Source: Pyropia yezoensis (taxonomy: Eukaryota > Rhodophyta > Bangiophyceae > Bangiales > Bangiaceae). Taken from it: a stretch of DNA of 64,000 nucleotides. A program made the position numbers and the translations under genes. The DNA lies in the NCBI GenBank assembly GCA_009829735.1, contig CM020620.1, positions 24,588,020-24,652,019 on the forward strand, given 5' to 3'. Positions 22,351 to 33,297 of this stretch are shown piece after piece (positions within the stretch are counted from its first letter, which is position 1; each line of letters starts with the position of its first letter). The notes beneath the pieces are model-generated. The model was not told the origin of the DNA, did not search any database, and worked only from the letters and a program-made list of their open reading frames with translations.

Positions 22351-22643
22351 TGTGGCAAAATCCACTCGCACACACGGCACCCAAGCTGGGGCAGTGCGCA
22401 CGGGCTGCCTCGCGTGTAGGGGGAACCGGAAGAAGCGCAAGTCGCACACACTCTGTCCCTGTTGTGGGGAAATCCCCCCACTGACAAAGAAGAAGACGGT
22501 GTGTGGGCCAACAGTTTCTTGGTCGGGACGGGAAAGCGAGGCAAAGCCCCGCTGTCCCTTCCCTTATCCCCCCAGGGTCCCCTCAAAATCTCGCCACTCA
22601 AAATCTCCCACCCCAGCACCTGCCCACCGGGCCACTCGAAACG
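22351..22643 (-). repeat. Element E 3' LTR, truncated
   Basis: Starts TGTGGCAAAATCCACTCGCA on + and aligns with 49128-49420. It then diverges, so about 180 bp of the LTR (its U3 end) are missing. A polypyrimidine run at about 22652-22670 may be the complement of the polypurine tract. Confidence 0.75.
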
Positions 22644-22946
22644 CGACTTGCTGTCCCCCCCCTCTCTGCATCACGCGGGCGAGGAGGCGGTCACGTCGAC
22701 CGCCCCTCTTTTCAAGCTTACCCACTTGGCAGCTTGCTCTTATCGGTATTCACCTCACCACCACCAGCACATCTCCTTCACCTTACCCTGGGCTGCCCCA
22801 CGCTGCGGAGGCCACCCGTCTCCCCGCGATCCGAGCCCCCCTCAACTCGAGGTGGGTCTCGTGCAGCTGCAACCAGGTCGTCTCTCCCTCACTTTGGGAG
22901 AGCCATTGTGACCCCGGGGGTGGAGACTGACTTCTTGGACGAACGG

Positions 22947-24758
22947 ATGGAGGATACGTCCTATGAAGCAGCGCCCGCCGGGACTTCCGGCGGGGGCTTC
23001 GCGGTCGCTCCGGGGGATGGGATGCCCGCGTCACCCGGCTTTGGGTTGGCGGCGGGATCTCCCCCGGAGGTAGGCCGCGTTGTTCCACTAGAGGCCTTGG
23101 GGAGGTGGTTCTAACCTGCATGGCCCCTGTATGAGGAGGGGATGACCGTTATTTACTGTGGCCGACTTGGCACAGCGATGAGTCGCGTCTGAGGCCTCCT
23201 ACGGGAGAAGTTCCCCCGTAGGGTCGGGCTTCCTGCCAGCCTCAAGAAGGACAAGTTTTCCTTCTTAGATGAGGATGTGGTCGAAGACATGCAGCGGGCC
23301 AAAAACGTGTTGGACCGCGAGGGTACTACCGAAGGCACCCGCGACGTGCCGACCTTCACTTGGGACGCGTTGGCAACTCGCCCCCCGTACCTACGTGACT
23401 TCGATCCGCACAGTCAACACCTCGATGTGCGGATGGAGAAGGACTACCGGCGAGGTCCCTAATTGGTGATCTCGTCTCATTTCGAGTTTCCGCAGCAGTC
23501 ACCTGCTAGCAAGGAACAATACTATCCCACGAAGCCCGAGTGGTGGCCTGCAGTCGAGGTCCCCTACGGGTTCCCGGCACTACTACCCCGGTTGATCGAC
23601 CACTTCGGCTACGTCATGTTGACGGCTAGCCCGGACCACTTGGTGTTCGCCTTGTTGGCAACCCGGTGGCTCCTTGACGTCATGTCGACCTGGGTGTCTA
23701 GTGTCCAGCGGCGGCGGATGCTCTGGCATCTATCCCCCTGGCTTATCCAAGGTTCGGAACAGGTCACTCCTGAGGTACTTGCTGACGGGTGCTCATCGGG
23801 ACAGCTCACTCTACTCGAGGACATGCTGCGTCTCCACAAGCTCATCGAGTGGAAGAGCATCAAGCACGAGTTGCGCCGATCTACCCGCGGTCCCAAGGAC
23901 GATGGCACGCTTTGCCAGGTCGTCTGGGTCGGCCGTGAACTTCACGACGGCCGCGTGGTCCTCAAGGAGGGGTTGGGCATCGGGAACTACCCGTATGCCC
24001 CTGGGGTGGAACGCCACACTGCGCCTCCCCAGGACTGGGCGATCGTGGTCGCCGTGGCCTCCCACGACGACTACATGACTCAACCCACTGCGGGGGCCCC
24101 GAGTAGGGGTCGCAGATACTCTCGGGCTCCGCCTACACGGCGAGCCCCTCCGCTTCCTCCTGTCCCATTCCAGCCGCACGGGGACATCCCGATAATCGTT
24201 TCTGTTGAGACATCCACCCCGGTGTCCCCAAACTTGGGGGCCACCCTACTCACGGTGTACCCGAACTTGGTACTGCCGGCCACGCCCTTGACTTCCAAGA
24301 TGATGATCACCACGTTGGTGCGCACCATTTCTTGGTTGGCTGCGTCGGCTGCAACCTTTCAATTTTCCGAGACTCCTCAACTTGAGAAGCGCGTTCGTAC
24401 TGTTGTGGCGACCGCCAGTTGCGAGTCGGTAGCGGGGTTCATGACGACCGAGTTGGCTCGTATTGGGTCGATTGTCCCCCGTCGGCCCTACTTGGGCGCG
24501 GCTAGCGTCGGGCAAGCCGAGCATACTTGCCTCCTCGCCGTCGTCGCCGTCACTCTCGGCGGTTTCCCTCCGTGTCGGAAGACGAGTTCTCTTACTCCGT
24601 CTCGGAGTCCTCTACCCCGTCGGAGACGGAGCCAGTCCGGCGTCTGCGTCGCCAAATTGCGCGCAAGACCAAGCAGAAGAGTAGCCGCGGTCGTCGCTAC
24701 TTGCGCGACCGTGAGGGGCGCGACGGTTCCGACTTGGAGCCGCCGCCCCCGCGGATGA
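22947..24758 (+). pseudogene. Antisense ORF of element E (aORF)
   Basis: Opposite to E gag-pol, between the chromodomain end (about 24958) and the 3' LTR. A first open part begins at ATG 22947 (MEDTSYEA) and stops at 23112. A second frame, with RAKNVLDREG and PPYLRDFD, stops with TAA at 23460-23462, and the same frame continues at once with LVISSHFEF to 24758. The core EWWPAVEVPYGF, LIDHFGYV, SSVQRRRMLWHLS and VVWVGRELHDGR matches B, D and G antisense ORFs. The end is rich in Arg/Pro/Ser. No known fold was recognised. Confidence 0.68.
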
Positions 24759-24957
24759 GTCGGCAGCGTTATCGGCGTGGGTCTCGCCGCTCGCCTCCGC
24801 TTGAGGGCGAGTGCCGTGGTGTTGGGGAGTCTAGGACGCGTGCCAAGTTGGCAGCTGCCTTTGTTGTGAGAGTGTGTGGGTTAGGGCGGTAGTTAAAGCC
24901 ACTCTGCGTACCACTTCGACTTGAAGCACTCTCTTGGCAGAGTCACTTGGCCTTCCC

Positions 24958-27287
24958 TCACGTTGAGGGAGGGCAGTTAGGATCAATGTCATTCCGGGCG
25001 CAGTATGCCCGGACCTTCTCAGCGGGAAGGTACTCCACGTATTCCAACGCACCATCCTTCGCCTTGTAGCCGAACCAACGCACCTTCAACATGAGCCGGT
25101 TAGTGACCTCATCCCACCCGGTGGTCGGTGAACTTATCGAAAACGTACTCCTGCGGGCCCTGTTTGGCCGCAGGTAGCGAAGGCAGGCACCACGCCTTCA
25201 GCGCATGTGCCCAAGCCGGGTCGCCTGCCGAAGGTGGTGCAGTTTTTACCACGTCCTGTCCGTTTACTGTGCGGACCCCATCGTCATTTTCGATGGTAAA
25301 CCGTCGCCCATCCGTACGAAGGACCTGGTATGGCCCCTTCGTCTGGAACACCAACTTACCCCCAGTTGGGGTTTGTGAGTGTGCCAGGACCCCGTCACCC
25401 TGCTCGGGGACGTGCTTGGCATTCCGCACCTTTTTGTCAAAGGTACGTTTGTAGCGCTTTTGCGCTTTGTCCATCTCAGCCCTGACTTTAGGGATGAGTT
25501 TCTCGAGCCTGGCAGCGAACTCCACCTTACTCTCAGTGGGAGTAGGTATACTGCCATCGGCCTCCCTAGTTGGGAGCGGCCTCCGTACGGCAATAGACCG
25601 CACGCGACGGGGGGTCACAAAAACGCGGGGTACCTCCCCGGTAGATGAGTGGACCTGCGAATTGTATCCGGTTGTAAGAATAAGAATGTATTGGTCCCAC
25701 GTATTCAAGTGCTCGCTCACACAGTGGCGCAGCTGTCGAACAATAGTTATGTTGAAGCGCTCCACCTGCCCATTAGTTTGTGGGTGGTAGGGGGTGGCAT
25801 AGTTTGCCTGAACCCCCAACATATCCAGCACTCCCTGAAACAGTACGGACGCAAACTGCGGTCCATAGTCCGACAGTGTACTGTCCGGGATGCCATAAGC
25901 GGCAACCCAGTGATCTAAGAAGGCTGACACAACCGACATGGCCGTGTTCTCTGCCAGAGCGATCGCTCGCGTAATTTTCCTGAAGCGATCGAAGATGACC
26001 AGGAGGTACTAGTTGCCATCCTCTGTCACTGGCAGGGGCTCAAGGATGTCCATGCCCAACGCGGCAAAGGGCTCCTTGGCTGGGAACAGTCACACAGCCG
26101 TAGTAGGCCGCTGTTCCATCAGACGGTTCTGTGCACAACTGGTGCAGGCAGCCACCCAACTGTAGATGTCCACCACCATGGACGGCCAGTAGTACCTGGT
26201 CCTCAGGGTCTGGTGTAGTTTACTAGACCCCAGGTTCCACGTGTGGGAGCGTTATGCTCCCTCTCAAGGATACTGTCCTTGAGGGATGCGGGGACGACAA
26301 GTTGTTCAGGCCCCTGAATTACCCCCCTTCTCATGAGGAGGCCATCGTCTCCGACGAAGAACAGCGTCTCCGCCACCGTATCTAGCGCATCCATCTGCGA
26401 CTTTCTGAGGGAGTTTTCGGCCTGGGCCTTCACCACCTCGTCTATAGACACGGGCAAGTACTTCTGGTTCCCTGGCGCCTCGCGGTTCAATGCCTGACCA
26501 GAGCGCGTGACTCCCCCCACAATGGGGATGTCATCATCGACTGAGTTAGTTTCCAGCCCCTCGGTATGTGCCCGAGAAAGGCCGTCGGCTAGGGCATGTT
26601 GCCTGCCGGGACGGTACTCAATATCACAGTTGAATGGTGCCAGTCGCACCCTCCACCTGTTGAGGCGTGTGTTCGTGCAATCCGTTTTGAACATGAACTG
26701 CAACGCGCGGTGGTCACAGCGGAGCAGGAACTTCTCACCCTCTAGGTAGTGACGAAGTGATGTCACCGCCCACACCACTGCGAGTCCTTCCAACTGGGCG
26801 ACTCCATGGTTCTTCTCAGCCTAGTTCAGCCCCTTGCTGAAGTATCCTACCGGCAGGTACTCCTTGTCCGGCTGCTGCTGAAGCAACACACAACCAAGTT
26901 GGTCGTAGCTAGCATCCACGTCTAAGATGTAGTGGCCTCCCAACCTGGGAATAGCCAAGATAGGGGGCTTCAGCAGTAGACCCCTATGAGTCTCAAAGGA
27001 CTCCTGCTCCTCACGAATTGGGGGAGGCAGGTTCTTCGGTAGCATCGAGCTAACTAGCTCATTCAGCGGCTTCGCCACCTTGGCGAAGCCCTTGGTGAAA
27101 CGTCGGTATACGTTACACATCCCGAGGAAGCTCCTCATCTGGGTCAGGATCGGGGGGTACTGAGCCTTACGGATGGCTCTCAAGTTTTTCTCATTGACAC
27201 TGAGGCGCCCCGGACGGACAACATGTCCCAAGTATTCCACCTCCTGGGTGAAGAGGTGGCTATTGCTCGCCTTCAGTGACACACCGG
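24958..27287 (-). pseudogene. Element E pol, left part: RT end, RNase H, integrase, chromodomain
   Basis: From the G junction, RT ends with HLFTQEVEYLGHVVRPG and the FLGMCNVYRRF motif, then RNase H with DVDASYDQLGCVL. A TAG at 26821-26823 interrupts RNase H, and a frameshift near 26.2 kb precedes the integrase. The integrase has VFDRF-like VIFDRFRKIT, then SDYGPQF where DNGPQF is usual (the Asp is kept, the Asn is Tyr), and YHPQTNGQVERFN. It ends with a GPYQVLRTDG motif and a broken chromodomain, EYVFDKF and, in another frame, VRWFGYKAKDG. The stop is at about 24958. Confidence 0.82.
27283..27287. repeat. Target-site duplication ACCGG, left copy (element G)
   Basis: ACCGG abuts the LTR terminus at 27288 and recurs at 45407-45411. 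Confidence 0.9.
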
Positions 27288-27927
27288 TGCGGTGGTTATC
27301 TGGGAGTAAGCCCACACCAACGGGGTACCTTATCATCTTGAAGGAGATGGTGGGGAACCCGGGGTATAAACCCTGGAGTCAGAACCGCCGGAACGTAAAG
27401 CTCCACGCGAAGGTGGAAGCGTCCGGGACGGGGAACACGAGGGTAACGCAAGGTTGATTTTTTGTGAGGGGGAAGCAGCGGGCACAGCCCTACGCGCAGA
27501 TATCCCTCTTTGGCCCGCCGGTCCAGGGCCCGCTGTGGGACCCCGGAGTGCGGGCCAACACTCCTTACACTAAACACCCAATCAAAACACTCAGAAACCT
27601 CCAACACATCTCTCCACGCAAAACATGCTCAGTGGTGGGATCTCACTAAATCTCGGTCAGATTGGGGCGGAAGTAGCCCGCCCTAGGTAGCTTCCCGTCA
27701 CTGGGGAGAAGGCCAATTCCAATCGGGCGGGTGTAATCGCTCTACCCGATATTATCTTATCTCCCCCCCCATGCATGGGGGGATCCAGCGAGGATGACGT
27801 GGCGTGCCCCTCCTGAGGAAAGAGCGACCCCCCCCTGCCCCCGATTGGTCAGGGGCAGAGGTCGCCACGATCCGCCTCCCCCTGAAGGGGGATGCCCCTA
27901 GTCCGAGGGGTGCGGTAAACCCCCACA
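27288..27927 (-). repeat. Element G 3' LTR
   Basis: 640 bp, pairs with 44767-45406. Minus-strand ends are TGTGGGGGTT and CACCGCA (the last TGTGG of the partner reads TGCGG here). CTCCCCAC at 27928-27935 is the complement of a short polypurine tract. Confidence 0.92.
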
Positions 27928-28339
27928 CTCCCCACGCCTTAAGGCCAGGCGTCCCGTGTGGCATATGCCGACCATGACGAGAAGGGGTTGTGTGACGCAC
28001 CCCTCAAAGGGGGTGCCGCTTTGGGACGGCCATCGCACCCTCTCCCCGCCCTGGGCAGCCCCCTTCCGGGGCGTGCCTTCAGACGGAGCGCACGGGGGGT
28101 GCACACACGCACCCCCTGCTTGCTGCTCTTCACCCTGGGTCGCCAATCCACTTGCCCCCATCCGGGGGCACCGGGCCTGCGCCGAACGGGTGCGACCCGG
28201 GCTCTCCCGGGCGTCTTCGCTCTTCGCATCCTCATACGAGGGTGCAACCGCGGGGTCTGTAGGGGAGAGAGAGTGTCACCCCTCCCCCTCCCCCTTTTAA
28301 AGGGGGGTCTCCGCTCGGAGTGTGCCGGCTTTCCGGGCA

Positions 28340-28790
28340 GTCACCATCGGCTCCTCTGTGCGCCGCCGGTGCGGGCGCGCACCTCTTCCTCGGAGCGCCG
28401 CCGCTGCGGGCGAGCACCGTTGCTGTGGTCCGGCCGCTGTGGGCCGGCGTTCTCGTGGCCGCGCTGCCGCTGCGGGCGCGCGGCTTTGCTGTTGTCCGAC
28501 CGCTGTGGGCCGGCCTTGTCGTCCTTCTCGCGGCGCCGCTGTGGGCGGTCGCCGTTGTCTTTGTCCGGCCGCTGCGGGCCGGCGCTGTCGTTGTGGCTGC
28601 GCTGCCGCTGTCGGCGGACCTCTTCCTCTCCGTCGCGCCGCCACCAGGGGCGGGCGCTCCTGTTGTCGTCGCGCCCCCTCTGTGGGCGAGCAACTTCTGG
28701 CCGGACGCGTCGCCGCTGTGGGCGGGGGCCTGTTTCCTTGTTGCAGGGCCGCCCTTCTGGGCGGCCGCTATGTCCTCTCCGGGAGACCAC
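28340..28790. repeat. Degenerate GC-rich tandem repeat in element G
   Basis: Variants of CCGCTGTGGGCCGGC recur every 30 to 70 bases. On + they would encode repeats like VVRPLWAG and AALPLRA. The tract lies just upstream of the likely start of the G antisense ORF (ATG 28770). Copy number and exact period need a repeat finder. Confidence 0.6.
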
Positions 28791-30644
28791 CCCCCTATGG
28801 GGGTGGATGACATACCGAAGGGTGACCGTGGGTCAACCCCTGATGGGGTTGACACCTACCTGGGCGTACCCCTCATCGCTATCGATGAGGATCGGTACGA
28901 CTCAACCAGGGGTCCCCGGTCAACTAGTACTTCACACCTACGGTATCAAGCCGTAGGTGTACTCCCGATGGTCAACATCTGGCGCAACCTGCGCATGCAG
29001 TACGGCACGGTTTATACCGTGTCGGAGGTACTGCCATCGGACTTACCCTTTTACAGGGGTCGGGTCGACATAGACCTCCTTAAGGGGGTCGAGGAGATAC
29101 TGGCGGGTCCCCCTTTTACAGGGGAGGGACCATGCACCGACCTTCGGTACTACCAGGGGCCCATCCCCACTCTCGGCCTGGACGACCCCGGGTATTATAC
29201 CCGGGGTGCTCTGGCGGAGTGGCGCCTACGCGAATTTCCTGGACTCCTAATCAATGGGGAGCAGAAGAAGTATCATCACGTCCCCACCCCTATGAGGGGG
29301 GGGCTCTACCCGGCCGTGCCCCCGTGGTGGTCCTCCTTGTAGGTCTCACGGGGAATGGCTTGCCGTCTTCCGTCGTTCTTCCTCCTACGAGGAAGTCTTC
29401 TAGTCCGATCCCCTTTAGGGGGGCGGGAGAATGCCATGGCCTCCACTTCCTGGCTGGTGGAGGTGGCGGACATCTTCTTGTCCGCCGTCACGTTTCATGG
29501 CCATTTATGGCTCTTGAACGAGCCCCTTCTTGAGGCTCTTTCGGCGTTGGACACTTCCCTCCTCTTTAAAGAGGAAGACTCTGCCAATGCGGGTCTCTTT
29601 CACGAGGCCCTTCAACTGCTTCGGCGGGTGAGGTCGCTCGTACCTGAAGAGCGCCTCCGCGATCAAGGCGGCCGCCGAGGACTCGTCTTGGTCTCCCGGG
29701 AGCTTTCCCCCGTGGATCAGCGGCTCCTCCTTATGGAGGGGCTTGACACCCCGACCCTCCCTTACGGTGAGGGTGTTACTGCATCCACTCGGGTTCCCAA
29801 CCCCGAGGTGCAGATGTGCCGGGAGGGCCCAAGGCTCTTCCCCGAGTTGGGGGAGGTCGTCCCTCCCGGGGAGAATCCCTCCCATACGGGAGGGGGCTCC
29901 TCCCTCTGGGGATCCGACCGGATCCCCTGTGACCCAGCCCGGCCGCCGGGGGCAGGAGCTCCTCGCGCTGGCGCGGAAGCCACCACCGGGCAACCTGCGG
30001 CGACCTCGGCCTGGACAAGCCGGGGTGGGGCTTCCTCCCGGGGAGCTTCCGGTCGAGGCCGAGCTGGCCTTGATGGGGGTTATGGGGGTAACCGTCTGAT
30101 TGCTCCCCCGAGGGTCCCACGCTTTCGGTGGAACACCGAACTTCGTCTGGAGGTGGGGGGCATTATGTCCCCCCAACTTTTGTTCGGGATGAGGGCCTCT
30201 TTTGGGGAGGACCTCCCGGCCGATTTTACCTTTGCCACCCAGTCAGTATTGACTATGGCGTTATTCCGAGCCTATACAGGCTTGGCCAACGACATGGCTG
30301 GCGTGTTGGCGGGTGCCTCTCCTCCCCAACGCCAGGCCGCATTAGCGGACCTGCCGGCGGAGAATCTCATGACGCGTATGCGTCGTGAGTTGGGGGTCGC
30401 GACTTCTGAGACGCGGGCCCTGGTGGACATGCAAGCCCTCCACACCCAGGCACTACGGGGTCGGGCTTCATCACCGGCCACTTCTTATGGAGAGGCCGCG
30501 GGAGCCGCATATGGTTGGGCCCCCGCTTCAGCGGGTGGCCGCTCTTCGGGTACCGACCGTGGGGAGGAGTCCCAGGCAGGTCCGTACCGTTCCCCCGGGT
30601 ATGGGACCTACCCCCCTTCATCCTCCCATTATCGGAGGTTTTGA
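28770..30644 (+). pseudogene. Antisense ORF of element G (aORF), one in-frame stop
   Basis: Opposite to G gag-pol, between the pol end (30757) and the 3' LTR. The frame starts at ATG 28770 (MSSPGDHPP, compare MSSSEI in B) or further upstream and is interrupted once by TAG at 29340-29342. It then runs to 30644: 624 codons including that internal stop. Blocks PGYYTRGAL and LVLVSRELSP with LPYGEGV align with PPYLRDFD and WVGRELHDGR of E. The end has an amphipathic helical-looking stretch (ALFRAYTGLANDMAGV) and a Gly/Ser-rich tail. No known domain was recognised. Confidence 0.65.
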
Positions 30645-30756
30645 GGGTTGTACTCCCCGGCTTGAGCCGGGGTGCTTTGTTTCTTTTCAATAGGAGTTTA
30701 CCCCGAGGGTCAATGTTTGCGTAGGTCCGGGTGAGGACATGTAAAGACGGCTTCCA

Positions 30757-32512
30757 TCAGAGTAGAAGCTTTTGCCCCTTACTTCTTAGTGCCGTTGCAT
30801 AAAAGAAGATGCCACTCGGGGTAACCCGAATTTTAAGCTTCCTTCTTCTGCAATATTTTCGCACGGCTTCAGCCGGCAAACCCGTTGCTAGCCGCCAGGT
30901 ATCATCCAGGGGGCCATAGCCGAACCAGCGCATGCGTAATTCAAGCGCGCCCTCCACATTGAAGCGGTGGTGCACAAACTTCTCGAACACGTACTCTCTG
31001 CCATCCCCTGTACTCGGGGAGGGCTGAGCCACTTTAAAGTTGGCTCGTGTTGCCTCGGCACGTTCCCAGGCAGGATGGCCTGCTTGGGGTGCCGGGGCAC
31101 GAGTGGCATGGTCATTCGTAACCGTTCGGATCCCTGAAGGGGTCTCCACAGTGAAACGTCGCCCATCGGTCCTCAAAACCATGTAGGGGTCCACGCTCTC
31201 ATGAGCGAGCTTAGACCGCTTACGGGTATGGGAGGCCAGGAAAACCCAGTCCCCCTCCCGTAGGTTCTTATTCTTCTCCGCGACAGTGGCGTCAAAGGTT
31301 TTCTTATACGCCTCCTGCGCCTTGGCCAGGTGCTTACGCACCTGGGGGATAATGCTCTTCAGGTCTTCCACAAACCGTAAGGCTGCGGTCTGGGAGTCCT
31401 CATCCTCGCCTTCCCCCAAGTCCTCCTTCTCCTGAAGGGGACGGAGCTTAGGGAGGCGCTCGACCCCCATGGTTTGGAGCCGCCTTGGGCTCACAAACAT
31501 GAGGGGGGCCTGCCCAGTGCTAGAATTAAGTGTTATAGGCCGTTGTGAGGAGTAAGACATAGCGGTCCCACTCCTTTGGGTGCTCCGCGGTATAAACCCG
31601 GAGCTGCCTCATAATAGAGCGATTATATCGCTCCACCTGCCCATTTGTTTGGGGGTGGTAAGGCGTCGTATACTTCGCCTCAATCCCTAGGAGTCCCAAG
31701 ACCCCCTGGAAAACAGACGAAAGCAAACTACGGACCGTTATCGGTCAGCATTGAGTCGGGTATGCCATAAGACGCTACCCAGACGTCAATAAAGGCCGAA
31801 GCCTTTGCCACCGCGGTAATCTCCTTCATGGGGACCGCCCGGGTGAGCTTACTAAAACGGTCCACCATAACAAGTATAAACCTGTTACCGTTTTCAGAAG
31901 CGGGTAAGGGTCCGAGGATATCCATCGCCAGGCTGGCGAAGGGCTCGTTGGCTGGGAATAGCTTGAGCGTACACGTATGCCTACGCTCATCCAGCCTATT
32001 CCGAGCACACCCCGTGCACTGGGAGACGTGTTTGTACACGTCTACAATCATGGTGGGCCATTAGACCCCACGCCTCAGCGTGGCGTACATCCGGCGAGCC
32101 CCAGGATGGGCCGCCAATGGTAATTCATGGTGGTACGTCATAAGACGCTCCCGTAGAGATGTGGGGATCACCATCTGAGTGGTGTCCAGGAAGAAGGACC
32201 TCCGGCATAGTATTCCTTCTTCGTTTTCGAAGAAGAAAGCCTTCCTGGCCCATTTTGGGTCAGGGGGAGGTACCGACTCCCATTCCTCCCGCCGTTCCTG
32301 GCAGAAGGCGTCCTCAGCCTGAGCTTTTTTAAGCTCTTCTACCGTAATAGGCACCAAAGGGCGATGCTTCTCGCTCCGCCCGGCCAAAGCCTGAGCAGAC
32401 CTGGTCACCGTGGCGAGGACCGGAAGGTCTTCATCTATAGGAGCCTTGTTAGGCTCGTCCGTGGGCAGGCGTGACAAAGCGTCGGCCACAATATGGTCGG
32501 CCCCCGGTTTAT
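30757..32512 (-). pseudogene. Element G pol, distal part: RNase H end, integrase, chromodomain
   Basis: After the RE1 insertion point, RNase H ends with ADHIVADALSRLP. The integrase zinc region has a TAA at 32061-32063, then VSQCTGCARNRLDERRH, MDILGPLP, YGIPDSMLTDNGP, and after a frameshift near 31727 YHPQTNGQVERYNRS. A further shift near 31550 precedes the long linker. The GPY-type motif and a chromodomain (EYVFEKFVHHRF, LRMRWFGYGPLDDTW) close the protein at 30757. The integrase catalytic residues are present but the frame is broken. Confidence 0.85.
32508..32512. repeat. Target-site duplication TTTAT, left copy (RE1)
   Basis: TTTAT directly precedes TGTAGCAT at 32513 and recurs at 40512-40516 after the 3' LTR. 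Confidence 0.93.
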
Positions 32513-33085
32513 TGTAGCATCCCTGGCCCCGACTTGGCGCCGACCCGGGACTACAACCAGAGGGCACCAGGTGCCAGAACACGCCCGCCGTGTGGTGATG
32601 GTTGGCGGCCGTGGCCCGTGCCCGGCACTGGGATGCGGTGGACTACGCTATCCACAAGTGAGAGAGGGATTGCTGATGGGTTTTTGCATACTTGTGAGGG
32701 ACTTGATTTGAGAGAATTCGAGTGTGAGATTAGTGAGTGGGAATAGAATTAGTAGTGATAGTGGCCCCCGACCTGACGAGGTTAGACTCGGGTCGGGGCC
32801 ACTCGGGGTTATGGGGGGGGGCTACCTGGCCAACGTGCCAAGGCTCCCCCAGATGCACGTTAAGAGGGACAGCGAGGCGCCCTTGGCCCGCGCCCTCAGG
32901 AAAAAGACAACTGCGCGTTTGCTTTCCTCTTCCCCGTGTGCACTACCGTGCGTATCTGTTTGCTCTGCGAGCAGGCACGTGAGGCAACAGGCATACCATT
33001 CTCGTAGTTCCCCTTTCTGTGTTACCTGTCCCTTTCCCCCGAGGGATATTGACACGTGTCTGAGAGGATCGAGTTTTATACCACA
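32513..33085 (+). repeat. RE1 5' LTR
   Basis: 573 bp, TGTAGCATCCC to TTATACCACA. It differs from 39939-40511 at two positions (AAG/ACG near 32657 and CCA/CCG near 32839). Confidence 0.97.
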
Positions 33086-33089
33086 TATT

Positions 33090-33107
33090 TGGTGGAGCAG
33101 CAGGGGA
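33090..33107 (+). other. RE1 primer binding site
   Basis: TGGTGGAGCAGCAGGGGA, four bases after the LTR. It complements a tRNA 3' end UCCCCUGCUGCUCCACCA, which predicts an acceptor 5' strand GGAGCAG. I could not assign the amino acid. Confidence 0.9.
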
Positions 33108-33297
33108 TGATTGGAGTGTTTGAGAAGAGATATTTGGGAGCAGCGGTTGGGTTGTTCCTGTTCTGTCTTTTTCTGTGGTTTGGGAATTATTTGCACCCGT
33201 TCACGGGAATCCCATTCCTGGCTCTCCAACCCCTCTCTTGTGGTCTGGCGATCTTTGGACACGCAGGCAACTGGACTGTGGCTGTCAAGAGACCAAC

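Noticed and set aside
27296..27607. 103-codon minus-strand ORF present in both G LTRs (also 44775-45086)
   Set aside because: It is identical in the two LTRs only because they are repeats; it has no domain and no start context.
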